NCBI RefSeq assembly: GCF_900100945.1
Contig: NZ_FNCG01000008.1
Coordinates: forward strand, 186,001 to 250,000
Reading direction: 5' to 3'
DNA length: 64,000 nucleotides
From: Mucilaginibacter gossypii
GTDB taxonomy: Bacteria > Bacteroidota > Bacteroidia > Sphingobacteriales > Sphingobacteriaceae
Within the stretch, counting starts at the first letter, position 1, and each line of letters begins with the position of its first letter. The notes beneath the pieces were generated by a model, which saw only the letters and a program-made list of their open reading frames with translations, did not search any database and was not told the DNA's origin. This document shows positions 9,457-17,031 of this stretch, one piece after another. Position numbers and translations under genes: made by a program.

Positions 9457-10588
9457 GCTGATCGGGGAAATTAAAGAGGGTAACTCCTTATTCCAAAAAC
9501 CGGTGAAAGAAAACGGCATGCCCGCTTTTGTTACCCCAATCAATCCCACAACAGGTAAAGGCTACAGCGCCATGAATGCGCTGATCTTAGGGATGAAACG
9601 TCATGACGATCCGCGCTGGATGTCCGCCGAGGCTGCCAGTTACGCTGGTACCTATGTGAAAAAGGACGAAAAGGGTACCCTCATTGAGTTTCCAAAAACC
9701 AAGGATATACAGGCAATCCGTACCGCTGAAGGTGAACGCATTAAGGATGGTGCAGGTGTAACTCAAACAAAGACAGTTACCTATGATAAGCCGCAACAGG
9801 CTAAATCTTTCCTTTTTAACGGAGAGCAATTAAAGGATATGGAACCCCTTGAGGAGTATCTGCAAAAACAAAATGAAAGCCAAACTTTGTCGCCCATCGA
9901 ACGGGCCGAAAAGCTGATCTCTGACAGTAAGGCTGTGATTATCCATGGCGGTAACGAAGCCTATTATGATAAGCAAAGAGACGCCATTTTTCTTCCGGAA
10001 ATGGAACAGTTTGAAAATGAAACCAAATACTATCAGGCAGCCATTCACCAGCTCGCACACTGGACCGGCCATGAAAGCCGCCTTGATCGTCCAATGGGCG
10101 GTAAGTTCGGTTCCCTCGAATACTCCCATGAGGAAATGCGTGCGGCTATAGCTGGTATCCTAATCGGTGGGGAAATAAAGCTTGGGCACAACTTCGGCCA
10201 GCAGGCTTCTTATATGAACAACTTCGCCAGGATTCTGAAAGATCAGCCTTTTGAAATTGCCAAGGCTTCAAGGGATGCTCAAAAGATCACTGCACTGCTA
10301 TTAGGTATCAATAAAAAGCTGGAACAAAAACAAGGTGCGGAGAATAATTTAGGTTTTAAAAAAGGTGATGAAATCGCCTATATGGATAACTCCTATAAAG
10401 TTCTTGAAACTTACAAAACAAAAAACATCAAGGTGGAGGATGCCTCCGGCACCCGCAAAATTGTAAAACCGACAGACGGCCTTTATTCATCCCTGCTCGA
10501 AGCGAAAAACAACCCGAGAGAGCAGGAAATGGCGATGGAGGAAGAACAAGGGCAATCACAGGAACAATCATACAAAGTAGGCAGATAA
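9410..10588 (+). CDS. ArdC-like antirestriction protein with altered HExxH motif
   Basis: A 392-residue protein of the ArdC type: an N-terminal ssDNA-binding-type domain (G-K-G-Y-S-A-M-N-A-L near residue 50) and a zincin-like domain near residues 165-300. The metal motif reads H213-Q-L-A-H217-W-T-G-H: the catalytic Glu of HExxH is Gln, while both His and the following WTGH-E-S-R-L are kept. Metal binding is likely retained but proteolysis doubtful. ArdC proteins protect incoming conjugative DNA from host restriction, and pSa ArdC is reported to be carried to recipients. This one ends in QSYKVGR, shared with unrelated ICE proteins. A ~90-residue C-terminal extension holds a small beta domain (K-K-G-D-E-I-A-Y-M-D). 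Confidence 0.85.
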   Translation: MNDKNFKALPIQLSDKLIGEIKEGNSLFQKPVKENGMPAFVTPINPTTGKGYSAMNALILGMKRHDDPRWMSAEAASYAGTYVKKDEKGTLIEFPKTKDIQAIRTAEGERIKDGAGVTQTKTVTYDKPQQAKSFLFNGEQLKDMEPLEEYLQKQNESQTLSPIERAEKLISDSKAVIIHGGNEAYYDKQRDAIFLPEMEQFENETKYYQAAIHQLAHWTGHESRLDRPMGGKFGSLEYSHEEMRAAIAGILIGGEIKLGHNFGQQASYMNNFARILKDQPFEIAKASRDAQKITALLLGINKKLEQKQGAENNLGFKKGDEIAYMDNSYKVLETYKTKNIKVEDASGTRKIVKPTDGLYSSLLEAKNNPREQEMAMEEEQGQSQEQSYKVGR

Positions 10589-10589
10589 A

Positions 10590-11366
10590 ATGAACCTGAT
10601 TAACTTTCACGAAGAAGATCTCCCGATCAAGGATCTGGAGACAATCGGGCTGGCCGCAGGCGGTCAGCTTTTATTTAATGTGGATGACCTGAAAGCATTG
10701 CTTTCAGGTCGCCGCACTGGTTTGCTGGAGTTGCATGACCTGGAAGCTGAAAACATCAAGATCAAATCCATCAATGCGAAAATCTCGCTACAACCAAATG
10801 ATCAGGGTAAGATCGATTTGTTGATCCATCCGATTTACCGCAAAGCGCTAACCCCGGATTTTTTGGATGATAACGAGGCGCAAAAGTTGCAAAAGGGCGA
10901 AGTGGCCAGCCTGCTGAAAACAACAGTGGACAATCACGGCAATAAAAAGGAGATGCTGATCGAATACGATGCCGAAACAAAGGAATACATTGTATCTGAT
11001 ACCGAAAAGATCCTGGCACCGGATATGGTTAACAACGAGTTCCTGACCCCTGCTCAAAAAGAAAATTACCGCAAAGGAAAAGAAGTCGAAATTGCAGACG
11101 GCACCAGGTTCAATTATTCAGGTGTGGACCATCATGGTATCCGTTCCAATAAGATCGCTCTGGTCGCATCCATTCTGATTGATGGCGGCCTTTCCTACAT
11201 GGTTTACAAGGGATTGAATGCTTTATTTAATAAGAAACACGATCAGAAAGCAGCTGAAAAGCTCAGCCCCGGCTACCACAATGCAATAAAGGACATAGAA
11301 AACCAGCGGCCGTTTGTGCCGAACCAGGTTAACCGTTCCTATACCCGTGGTGGCAGTTCACGCTGA
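10590..11366 (+). CDS. DUF4099/DUF3945-like ICE protein
   Basis: A 258-residue protein starting one base after the ArdC-like stop. The first ~100 residues (NFHEEDLPIKDLETIGL, L-L-x-G-R-R-T-x-L-L, P-I-Y-R-K) resemble the DUF4099/DUF3945 proteins of Bacteroidota mobile elements, usually found with Toprim or topoisomerase-like genes, as here. A central segment (L-T-P-A-Q-x-E-N-Y-R-K-G-K) fits the DUF3945 repeat. One hydrophobic stretch lies near residues 190-208. It ends NRSYTRGGSSR, a looser form of the basic tail. The molecular function of these families is not established. Confidence 0.75.
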   Translation: MNLINFHEEDLPIKDLETIGLAAGGQLLFNVDDLKALLSGRRTGLLELHDLEAENIKIKSINAKISLQPNDQGKIDLLIHPIYRKALTPDFLDDNEAQKLQKGEVASLLKTTVDNHGNKKEMLIEYDAETKEYIVSDTEKILAPDMVNNEFLTPAQKENYRKGKEVEIADGTRFNYSGVDHHGIRSNKIALVASILIDGGLSYMVYKGLNALFNKKHDQKAAEKLSPGYHNAIKDIENQRPFVPNQVNRSYTRGGSSR

Positions 11367-11962
11367 TGAATGCCCTGTTAACAAGGCTTGGAGTTCCTCC
11401 GGAAATCCAGGCCTTTTTTAATACTTCCGCCGAGCTGTCATTTAATTATGGCGATACCGAAGAACATTATGGCGATGGAATCCATAAAGTTCCCAGCACT
11501 CAAAACCTTTGGGTAGCAGGTAATGAAACCGCATCTAATGTGATCATTACCTATTCGGCAATGGAAGCGATTGCCTTTATCACCATTAACCGCCAGCGGT
11601 ATCCCAAACTGGAGCAGCTTGCTTTTATTGCCATTGGTAATAAGTTGCAGCCTGAACAGGTAAACTGGATCATGCAAAACTTTCACAAGCGCAGGTTTAC
11701 GCTCGTATTCGGCAAAGACCTGATCGGTCATATCACCGATATTAAATTGGCAGCCGGCCTAAAAAATATTCCTATCCGGGTATTTCATGCCAATCATACG
11801 GTTATGATTTATCGCTATGATGAGGTACGGTTTTTTGAAGATGAACGGCTTAGCCTGCATGCTTTTCAGCAGGCATTCGGACTTCGCGGCCGCATTTGTA
11901 CCCGTAAGTCCATTAAAACATTAACTTTTTTAGATCAATTGAAACATGACGCACTCCGATGA
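11366..11962 (+). CDS. Toprim-like domain protein of the ICE
   Basis: A 198-residue protein overlapping the previous stop by one base (TGATG). The order I-I-T-Y-S-A-M-E-A-I-A-F, L-A-F-I-A-I-G-N, then F-T-L-V-F-G-K-D-L-I-G resembles the Toprim-like (DUF3991-type) proteins beside DUF3945 genes in Bacteroidota elements. The acidic triad is incomplete: I see E near residue 58 and one D in GKDLIG instead of DxD. It is therefore probably a degenerate Toprim used for nucleic-acid binding. Family placement is by pattern only. Confidence 0.6.
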   Translation: MNALLTRLGVPPEIQAFFNTSAELSFNYGDTEEHYGDGIHKVPSTQNLWVAGNETASNVIITYSAMEAIAFITINRQRYPKLEQLAFIAIGNKLQPEQVNWIMQNFHKRRFTLVFGKDLIGHITDIKLAAGLKNIPIRVFHANHTVMIYRYDEVRFFEDERLSLHAFQQAFGLRGRICTRKSIKTLTFLDQLKHDALR

Positions 11963-12404
11963 CATTGTAATAAGACCAGCATTCATTTTTGCATTTTTGA
12001 AAGCCCTGCCGCTGACTTTATTAGCGCTTACCTTTCTTTTATTGGCGTGGTGGCTATCACCTTATTTTATTTTATTCAGCCTTGTTGTATGCATTGCCGC
12101 CTGGTACCGCCTCCTGTATATTCGCAGTTATCAATACCTGATCACCGCCGAATATATCCGCTTTACCCGTGGTATATTCTTCAAGCGGGTAGACCAGTTG
12201 GAAATGTTCAGGATAAAGGATTACATCATTACACAATCTTTTATACTACAGATATTAAAGCTGATGGACCTTACTTTGAAGAGTACAGACCCCGAGAATT
12301 CTGTAATCCAACTTCCTGGAATACCAGAATCAACCATAACGGATACCATTCGCGACAGGGTGCAGCAGGCCCGCCACAATAACAGTATTTATGAATTAAA
12401 TTGA
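11946..12404 (+). CDS. PH-domain (bPH_2-like) membrane protein
   Basis: A 152-residue protein whose start overlaps the Toprim-like gene by 17 bases. Two hydrophobic segments (residues ~14-31 and ~34-50) are followed by a bacterial PH-like domain with the usual order Y-L-I-T-A-E-Y-I-R-F-T-R-G-I-F-F-K-R-V-D-Q-L-E-M-F-R-I-K-D and L-K-S-T-D. Such proteins occur widely in Bacteroidota elements; their role is unknown. It has no basic C-terminal tail, as expected for a membrane-anchored rather than secreted protein. Confidence 0.75.
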   Translation: MTHSDDIVIRPAFIFAFLKALPLTLLALTFLLLAWWLSPYFILFSLVVCIAAWYRLLYIRSYQYLITAEYIRFTRGIFFKRVDQLEMFRIKDYIITQSFILQILKLMDLTLKSTDPENSVIQLPGIPESTITDTIRDRVQQARHNNSIYELN

Positions 12405-12419
12405 AAAAATACTTGGATG

Positions 12420-12438
12420 TTACTAACTAAATTAGTAA
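12420..12438. promoter_or_regulatory. Inverted repeat TTACTAA-N5-TTAGTAA
   Basis: Perfect 7-base arms flank a 5-base spacer, 22 bases before the start of the small membrane protein. It could be an operator; no bound factor can be named. Confidence 0.3.
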
Positions 12439-12460
12439 TTTTAAATTAACAATTTATACC

Positions 12461-12766
12461 ATGAAAGCCATCGTACGAAACGTTTTATTGGCCTGCCTGA
12501 TTTCCACATTTGCATTTTTCGGTGCAGTTGGTCGCAGACAGCACGTAAAGAAGATCGGCAACACGGTTGTTGTTGTAAAGCCTACTACTACCCAAAATGC
12601 CGAATCACGCAAGGAAACGTTAACCTGTCTAAGTGTTGCGTTCCTGGCATGGGTGCTTTGCTTCTGGCGCTGCGGGGTGATCAACCGACGGCTGAATGCT
12701 GAACGGGAATATCAGCAGCGGTTTAATGAATATATGCGCAATAGCGCATTTCACCGGGAGTCCTAA
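12461..12766 (+). CDS. Small two-segment membrane protein, unknown
   Basis: A 101-residue protein with a hydrophobic N-terminus (residues ~6-22), a basic linker, a second hydrophobic segment (LSVAFLAWVLCFWRCGVI, ~47-64) and a charged tail rich in Arg, Glu and Asn. It is the last gene before a 170-base gap, and no family is recognised. A separate 76-residue antisense frame here looks like a shadow. Confidence 0.5.
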   Translation: MKAIVRNVLLACLISTFAFFGAVGRRQHVKKIGNTVVVVKPTTTQNAESRKETLTCLSVAFLAWVLCFWRCGVINRRLNAEREYQQRFNEYMRNSAFHRES

Positions 12767-12802
12767 ATATTTAATATTATTTTATAACTTGCGAATTCAA
12801 AT

Positions 12803-12871
12803 GCGGGCAACCTGCCCGCTATTGTGATAAGGTTTAGGTTGAAGGTCCCTGCGGCGAGCGTTAGGGGCTTT
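12803..12871 (+). terminator. Two successive hairpins between ICE transcription units
   Basis: The first is a perfect 7-bp GC-rich stem (GCGGGCA / TGCCCGC, loop ACC) at 12803-12819. The second pairs 12842-12850 with 12863-12871 over nine positions, two of them G-T, and is followed by CTGTTTTT. The second fits an intrinsic terminator or attenuator ahead of the gene at 12941. Confidence 0.45.
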
Positions 12872-12940
12872 CTGTTTTTACAGCCTTTCTTATCACCCTT
12901 TCCGACATTTACCCCGCCGCGCAATATTTAAAAAACAGAC

Positions 12941-13738
12941 ATGATGACAACTGAAAAAACATTGTTGATCATTGGTTCGGCTCCTTTCACCATCGATACA
13001 GAACAGCGGGAATTACGCCGGTTTAACCGGCCCGAACAAAAAATTCCGTTTGATCACCTCAAAAATGATGGCCCTTTCTATTCATACCGGTATACAGGCA
13101 AAACCATCGGCGTATACGAACGGATCGACCTGGACAATATCCAGGATGTGACAATAGACCTGATCATACCCTCGCTTATCATCGAGAGCAACGGCTTGAT
13201 AACCGCAGTACTTAAGGACGATCTGAACCGCATGAGCCAGAAAGAAGGATGGGGATTTTTCCTCGGTGATGAAACCCTGGCGATGCGGCTGTCCGGTAAA
13301 TTACCGCATATCGACCTTGCTGGTACCGACTTTACGATAGACTGACGTCTAAAGGAACTCCGTGAAACAGAGTTGCCCTGGAAGCACATCAGTTTGCAGG
13401 ACTTGGAAATGTCCGATAGCGGTGAAGAATACCTTTGTTTTTACAATACCGAAACCCACGAATTATTTGAACCTGACGAAAACCTCCTGGAGCTACCGGA
13501 AAAAGTGGTCGTGCTTGAAATTCCTTGTGAAGCAAGGCTCGATCCCGTTGCTGTCGCAAGGGAATATGGCCTAGGAGTAACTGATTTGTTAAATGACCAC
13601 CCATTTCAAATGAACCTGAAGGCAAAGGTAACCCCGCTTTCAGAAACGGGATTGCCGGAATACATTCAGAACAACAAAAGGCTTGCTGCCGGAAATTCTT
13701 TGTACAATGAAAACCAATCGCATAAACGCGGACGGTAG
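12941..13738 (+). pseudogene. Two-repeat ICE protein interrupted by an in-frame TGA, tail QSHKRGR
   Basis: One reading frame runs through 12941-13738 (about 265 codons) with a single stop, TGA at 13343-13345, and no convincing start or ribosome site after it. The N-terminal repeat (A-P-F-T-I-D, residues ~13-18) and the second (L-P-H-I-D-L-A-G-T-D-F-T-I-D) match the repeats of the protein at 4986-5648. The second repeat is cut inside: F-T-I-D-stop-R-L-K-E-L-R here against F-F-V-D-E-R-C-K-A-F-R there, with no frame shift. The product is either a 134-residue truncation or a full protein made by read-through of UGA-C. The full frame ends QSHKRGR, like other ICE proteins. A nonsense mutation or sequencing error is the simplest explanation. 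Confidence 0.65.
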
Positions 13739-13847
13739 GAACGGCGTCTGATACACCTCTTTCCGAATCACTTCCAACTACAGATCCCCCCGTTGCTTAG
13801 CGCAATTATTAACTCACCTAATGCTAATTACTATAATCCAACTTTTC

Positions 13848-14828
13848 ATGAAAAATTCAAGTTTACTGAATAAAGATTTGGCCGTACCAGAGGATCAATT
13901 TGTCAGGTCCATAACCAATGACTTTACCGGCAATGGTTTCGTTGATCACCTGGAATGGGCTATGCTCACGATACAGCAGAATTTTAAACAAATGTTTTTG
14001 GAGCGGCATCTGCCGCCAATCACACGCAGTCATTTTGATAGGGCTTATCTGATGGCTGGGGGAGCCGATTCCCTGAATGATACCGTAAGGTTCTTTACTC
14101 CCTTCACAGATCTTCAGGCAACGCCGGAGATCTTTCCTGATTTGAACATAAAGGTAATGACCTTAAATGACTCGATACAATTGAACAAAGTCAAGCAAAT
14201 TGATCTGAGAACTAAAAATATCTTAAAATCTAAACTTCAATATGCTTACGAAATGTCTACGGCATTTTATAATAAAGACACCGAAGCATTTTATGGTTTC
14301 CGGGAAGGATATGAGATGAACAAAGGATTTTTTAACCTGGAAAAAAAGCTTGAAAATCTTGATAAGCTGAATTTTACAGAGTTGCCCAACCCGATCTCAT
14401 TGCATCCCAATTACATGATCCCGAAAAATGCAATAACGCTATTGCCAAAAAGCCAGGTACAGGATGTAATGAAGATCATCGCGATGTCCTACCAGGTGGC
14501 CTTTTCGATGTATTATGAGTGGTGCATTTATATCAAGGAATATGATAACATAGGCCTCATTTTACCCATCGAACCGGCCATACTTTCGGAAATATATAAA
14601 ACATCCTTAATGAAGTTCGACAGCAGAAGGCAGATGGTCCATTTTGTTAAGGAACACTACCGCAGAAAAGCTGCAAGCCCGAATGAAGATTACTCGGTCT
14701 TTGTCAACCGCTACCTAAGGGGAGAACACAGGTTCGATTGCCGGGGATTTTACGCAGAGGTCATACCACCCAAATATGACTTGTTACGAGCCAAAACCCG
14801 TAAAAAATTTGCTGACGGACTGAAATAA
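13848..14828 (+). CDS. Unknown ICE protein, about 326 residues
   Basis: I recognise no family. An upstream ATG at 13821 would add nine hydrophobic residues; the ATG at 13848 (MKNSSLLNK) gives a more natural soluble protein. It is mostly helical by composition, with aromatic-rich segments such as Y-Q-V-A-F-S-M-Y-Y-E-W-C-I-Y-I near residue 217 and a basic end (RAKTRKKFADGLK). It stands alone between the interrupted gene and the excisionase-like gene and is followed by its own terminator. A role in element biology is inferred only from position. Confidence 0.6.
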   Translation: MKNSSLLNKDLAVPEDQFVRSITNDFTGNGFVDHLEWAMLTIQQNFKQMFLERHLPPITRSHFDRAYLMAGGADSLNDTVRFFTPFTDLQATPEIFPDLNIKVMTLNDSIQLNKVKQIDLRTKNILKSKLQYAYEMSTAFYNKDTEAFYGFREGYEMNKGFFNLEKKLENLDKLNFTELPNPISLHPNYMIPKNAITLLPKSQVQDVMKIIAMSYQVAFSMYYEWCIYIKEYDNIGLILPIEPAILSEIYKTSLMKFDSRRQMVHFVKEHYRRKAASPNEDYSVFVNRYLRGEHRFDCRGFYAEVIPPKYDLLRAKTRKKFADGLK

Positions 14829-14916
14829 CCCGAATCATCATACCGTAACAATCATTCCCAAAACTCCTTATTTGGATGGAATTCCCACTCCTTCCTTAAA
14901 CGCATTCCATATGCGG

Positions 14917-14943
14917 AGGTGTCTGGCATTATGCTAAACGCCT
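14917..14943 (+). terminator. Intrinsic terminator
   Basis: An imperfect stem (AGGTGT/ACGCCT and TGGC/GCTA around one mismatch) is followed by seven T residues. It ends the preceding gene, 90 bases after its stop. Confidence 0.6.
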
Positions 14944-14967
14944 TTTTTTATTTCTAACTGAAATACT

Positions 14968-15219
14968 ATGGAACTACAAGTATTGACTGCGGACGATTTA
15001 GAAAAATTCCGCAAGCAGTTATTGACTGATATTGAGAATTTATTAAATGTAAAGTATCCGAAAAAGTGGCTTAAAACCAACGAAGTTATGGAGTTACTTG
15101 GAATCTCGGAGGTGACCCTGCAAACTTTACGTAATAAAGGTCTGATACCATTTAGGAAATTAGGCGGCACGGTTTATTTCAACGCTGAAGAACTTGATGA
15201 ATATATCAGTAAGTTATAG
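14968..15219 (+). CDS. HTH protein, excisionase-like
   Basis: An 83-residue protein with a MerR/excisionase-type helix-turn-helix in its second half: W-L-K-T-N-E-V-M-E-L-L-G-I-S-E-V-T-L, then L-R-N-K-G-L-I-P-F-R-K-L-G-G-T-V-Y-F. The first 35 residues form a charged helix. Proteins of this size and layout beside a tyrosine integrase usually act as recombination directionality factors or regulators. It converges on the integrase gene, with a shared terminator between. Confidence 0.8.
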   Translation: MELQVLTADDLEKFRKQLLTDIENLLNVKYPKKWLKTNEVMELLGISEVTLQTLRNKGLIPFRKLGGTVYFNAEELDEYISKL

Positions 15220-15237
15220 CGGTTACCTTACCGTTAA

Positions 15238-15279
15238 GTCATAAAGAAGCGCAGTTAGTAAACTTCGCTTCTTTATGAC
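15238..15279. terminator. Terminator between excisionase-like and integrase genes
   Basis: A perfect 14-bp stem (arms GTCATAAAGAAGCG and its complement) encloses a 14-base loop and is followed by TGTCATTTTTTTT on the plus strand. Lying between converging genes, it may serve both, though the T-run favours the plus strand. Confidence 0.8.
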
Positions 15280-15311
15280 TGTCATTTTTTTTAATTAAGT
15301 AACATTCCCTT

Positions 15312-15345
15312 GACTTTCCTGGAGTCGAACCAGTAACCTTAATAG
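15312..15345 (-). other. tRNA T-arm-like remnant near the integrase 3' end
   Basis: On the minus strand this reads a T-arm: CTGG, loop TTCGACT, CCAG. It shares the 11-mer GGTTCGACTCC with the tRNA-Ala fragment at the element end, in the opposite direction. No complete tRNA can be folded here. It may be a relic of an older attachment site. Confidence 0.35.
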
Positions 15346-15359
15346 CAAAACTTCAAATA

Positions 15360-16625
15360 CTATCCCACCATTTTTAATGCGGCATTAATCGCTTCGGTGA
15401 TTATACTATCCTCAATATCCGCCAAATAAATACGGGTGTCTGCCTGTGTTTCATGCCCCATTGCCTCCTGTATAATTTTAATATCCACATTCGCTTCGTT
15501 CAGATGGCTTGCAAATCCATGCCGTAACGCATTGGAGGTAAACTGTTTTTTCCAGCCCACCGCTTCTGCCATTGCCTTTGAATCTTCGTTAAAATCCTTT
15601 AATGCAGAGTCGATGCGAACATCAATCTTTTTCGCAGTATCATGTTCCTGCATGATAAATGGGAATATATAACCTGCATCGGACTGCTCTGGAAAATCCT
15701 CAAAAATCTTAATAATTTTAACTGCCATCGGATGTAACTCGAAATCATAATTCCTTTTGTTTTTTGACCGCTTATAAACAATTCCGTTATTGACAAAGTC
15801 CTCCCTTTTAAGTTTAAGCATGTCATTGAAGTTCATACCCCGCGCATAATACATAAACTGCATTAACAAGTGCGACCGATAGATCCGGGTGTCTTTCGCG
15901 GGTTTGAGCTTAAGGATTCTTTCCCAGTAATTAGATTTGATTGAGCGCTTCTTCGTTCTGATCCGTTTGTAGGCTTTAAACTGTATATGTTTTTTGGGAT
16001 GATGATCTTTTGTACACAAACCATCAGCTATCGCCATATTCCAAATGCGATAATAGGTGCGTAAGTAATGGCTCTTAGTAGACTCGCTGCATCCCGAAAT
16101 TTGCCTTTCATAAGCTTCGTGATCTGATTTAGTGAAGGCCAAAAACATTTTGTCCTTGTCCCTAAGCAACTTCTTAACAGTAAGCTTGTTGTTATAAAAA
16201 ACATTAGCATATCCCGGATTATCTACAGCATCATAATGATCAATGACTGACTGGATATAGGCTAAAATTTTATTAGGTTTTTCAGGAGCCGCTGATAGCT
16301 TTACCTGATTACTAAGGATTGCCTTGATTTCAGTGTGCGTAATTGTGCGGCCAGCCTTTTCAGCGGTTTTTATTTCATATTCGATATCCTCCACGATTTT
16401 TTTAATCCTGGCTGACAATTCCAAATATTTAGGATGTGTTATTAGGGGAGCGCCGTTCTTTTCGTCCCAGTTTTCAATAGAACTACTAAACGCAGTGGTA
16501 ATATATTTGGGTGCCCGATTCTGCGTCATTCTGATACGCACCTCGTGTTCGCCTATTACATAGTTTTTATCTGTCTCAATTATTTCCCTGTAGGTCCAAA
16601 TAATTGGTTTTAAAAGAATGTCCAC
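15360..16625 (-). CDS. Tyrosine recombinase (ICE integrase)
   Basis: A 421-residue integrase with the Bacteroidota layout: an arm-binding-like N-terminus with R-x-R-M-T-Q-N, a SAM-like core-binding domain (~130-225) and a C-terminal catalytic domain. Visible catalytic elements are Y-A-R-G-M-N-F-N-D-M (Arg I), A-L-R-H-G-F-A-S-H-L (the His of HxxR is Asn, a replacement seen in the family), M-G-H-E and the nucleophile Y400 in TRIYLAD. It reads inward from the tRNA-Ala fragment about 200 bases beyond its start, which is the normal place for an integrase gene. It should catalyse integration and excision at that site. Confidence 0.92.
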   Translation of the reverse strand: MDILLKPIIWTYREIIETDKNYVIGEHEVRIRMTQNRAPKYITTAFSSSIENWDEKNGAPLITHPKYLELSARIKKIVEDIEYEIKTAEKAGRTITHTEIKAILSNQVKLSAAPEKPNKILAYIQSVIDHYDAVDNPGYANVFYNNKLTVKKLLRDKDKMFLAFTKSDHEAYERQISGCSESTKSHYLRTYYRIWNMAIADGLCTKDHHPKKHIQFKAYKRIRTKKRSIKSNYWERILKLKPAKDTRIYRSHLLMQFMYYARGMNFNDMLKLKREDFVNNGIVYKRSKNKRNYDFELHPMAVKIIKIFEDFPEQSDAGYIFPFIMQEHDTAKKIDVRIDSALKDFNEDSKAMAEAVGWKKQFTSNALRHGFASHLNEANVDIKIIQEAMGHETQADTRIYLADIEDSIITEAINAALKMVG

Positions 16626-16827
16626 AACATAATTTCTTCAGTGTAAGTTGCATGCAAAAATGGATGCGACAGCCTTATCTTTTACCTCTGTGATAAAACT
16701 GTGATAAAACAAAAGTAGGTAAAAATCATTTAAAATCCCAAATAAATTAGCAAATAAATTTACATATAATATTGATTTACAGATATTTGTAGTAATTTTA
16801 AATTATTTTATGTTTGTAAATTTCCGT

Positions 16828-16869
16828 ATGGCATGCAAGAGGTCATCGGTTCGACTCCGATATTCTCCA
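16828..16869 (+). other. attR: 3' fragment of a tRNA-Ala(GGC) gene
   Basis: The sequence starts in the anticodon loop (ATGGCAT, anticodon GGC) and continues with the anticodon stem GCAAG, variable AGGTC, a perfect T-arm (ATCGG TTCGACT CCGAT), acceptor strand ATTCTCC and discriminator A. The 5' half is missing, so this is not a working tRNA. It is the duplicated half of the target gene left at one end of an element that integrates at the anticodon loop. The intact tRNA-Ala is predicted at the other end, left of the window. Confidence 0.85.
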
Positions 16870-16873
16870 CTTG

Positions 16874-16910
16874 AATGCCTAAATAATTGATTTTCAATTA
16901 TTTAGGCATT
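16874..16910 (+). terminator. Terminator of the original tRNA-Ala gene
   Basis: A perfect 16-bp stem (arms AATGCCTAAATAATTG and its complement) with a five-base loop runs into TTTT. It begins four bases after the tRNA fragment, so it is probably the chromosomal terminator of the target gene, displaced by the insertion. Confidence 0.8.
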
Positions 16911-17031
16911 TTTTCATGGCTCCCTGATGGCGGACTTCTTTTTTACAATATTTTAAACCGCTGGAAGTAAGTAGTTTAATTACTGCTGTTTAAAATAATT
17001 TATTCTCCACAAGGAATGTTTTGGAAATGAA

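Larger units (their letters stand above)
16626..17031. other. ICE right end: integrase promoter, arm-type repeats, attachment site and flank
   Basis: This gene-free stretch is very AT-rich on the element side. It holds two head-to-tail copies of CTGTGATAAAA (16688-16698 and 16699-16709), a good candidate for integrase or excisionase arm sites, and several AAATAAATT/TTTGTAAATTT repeats up to 16825. The tRNA fragment and its terminator follow. From 16915 to 17031 I see nothing beyond the end of the next minus-strand gene. Confidence 0.6.
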
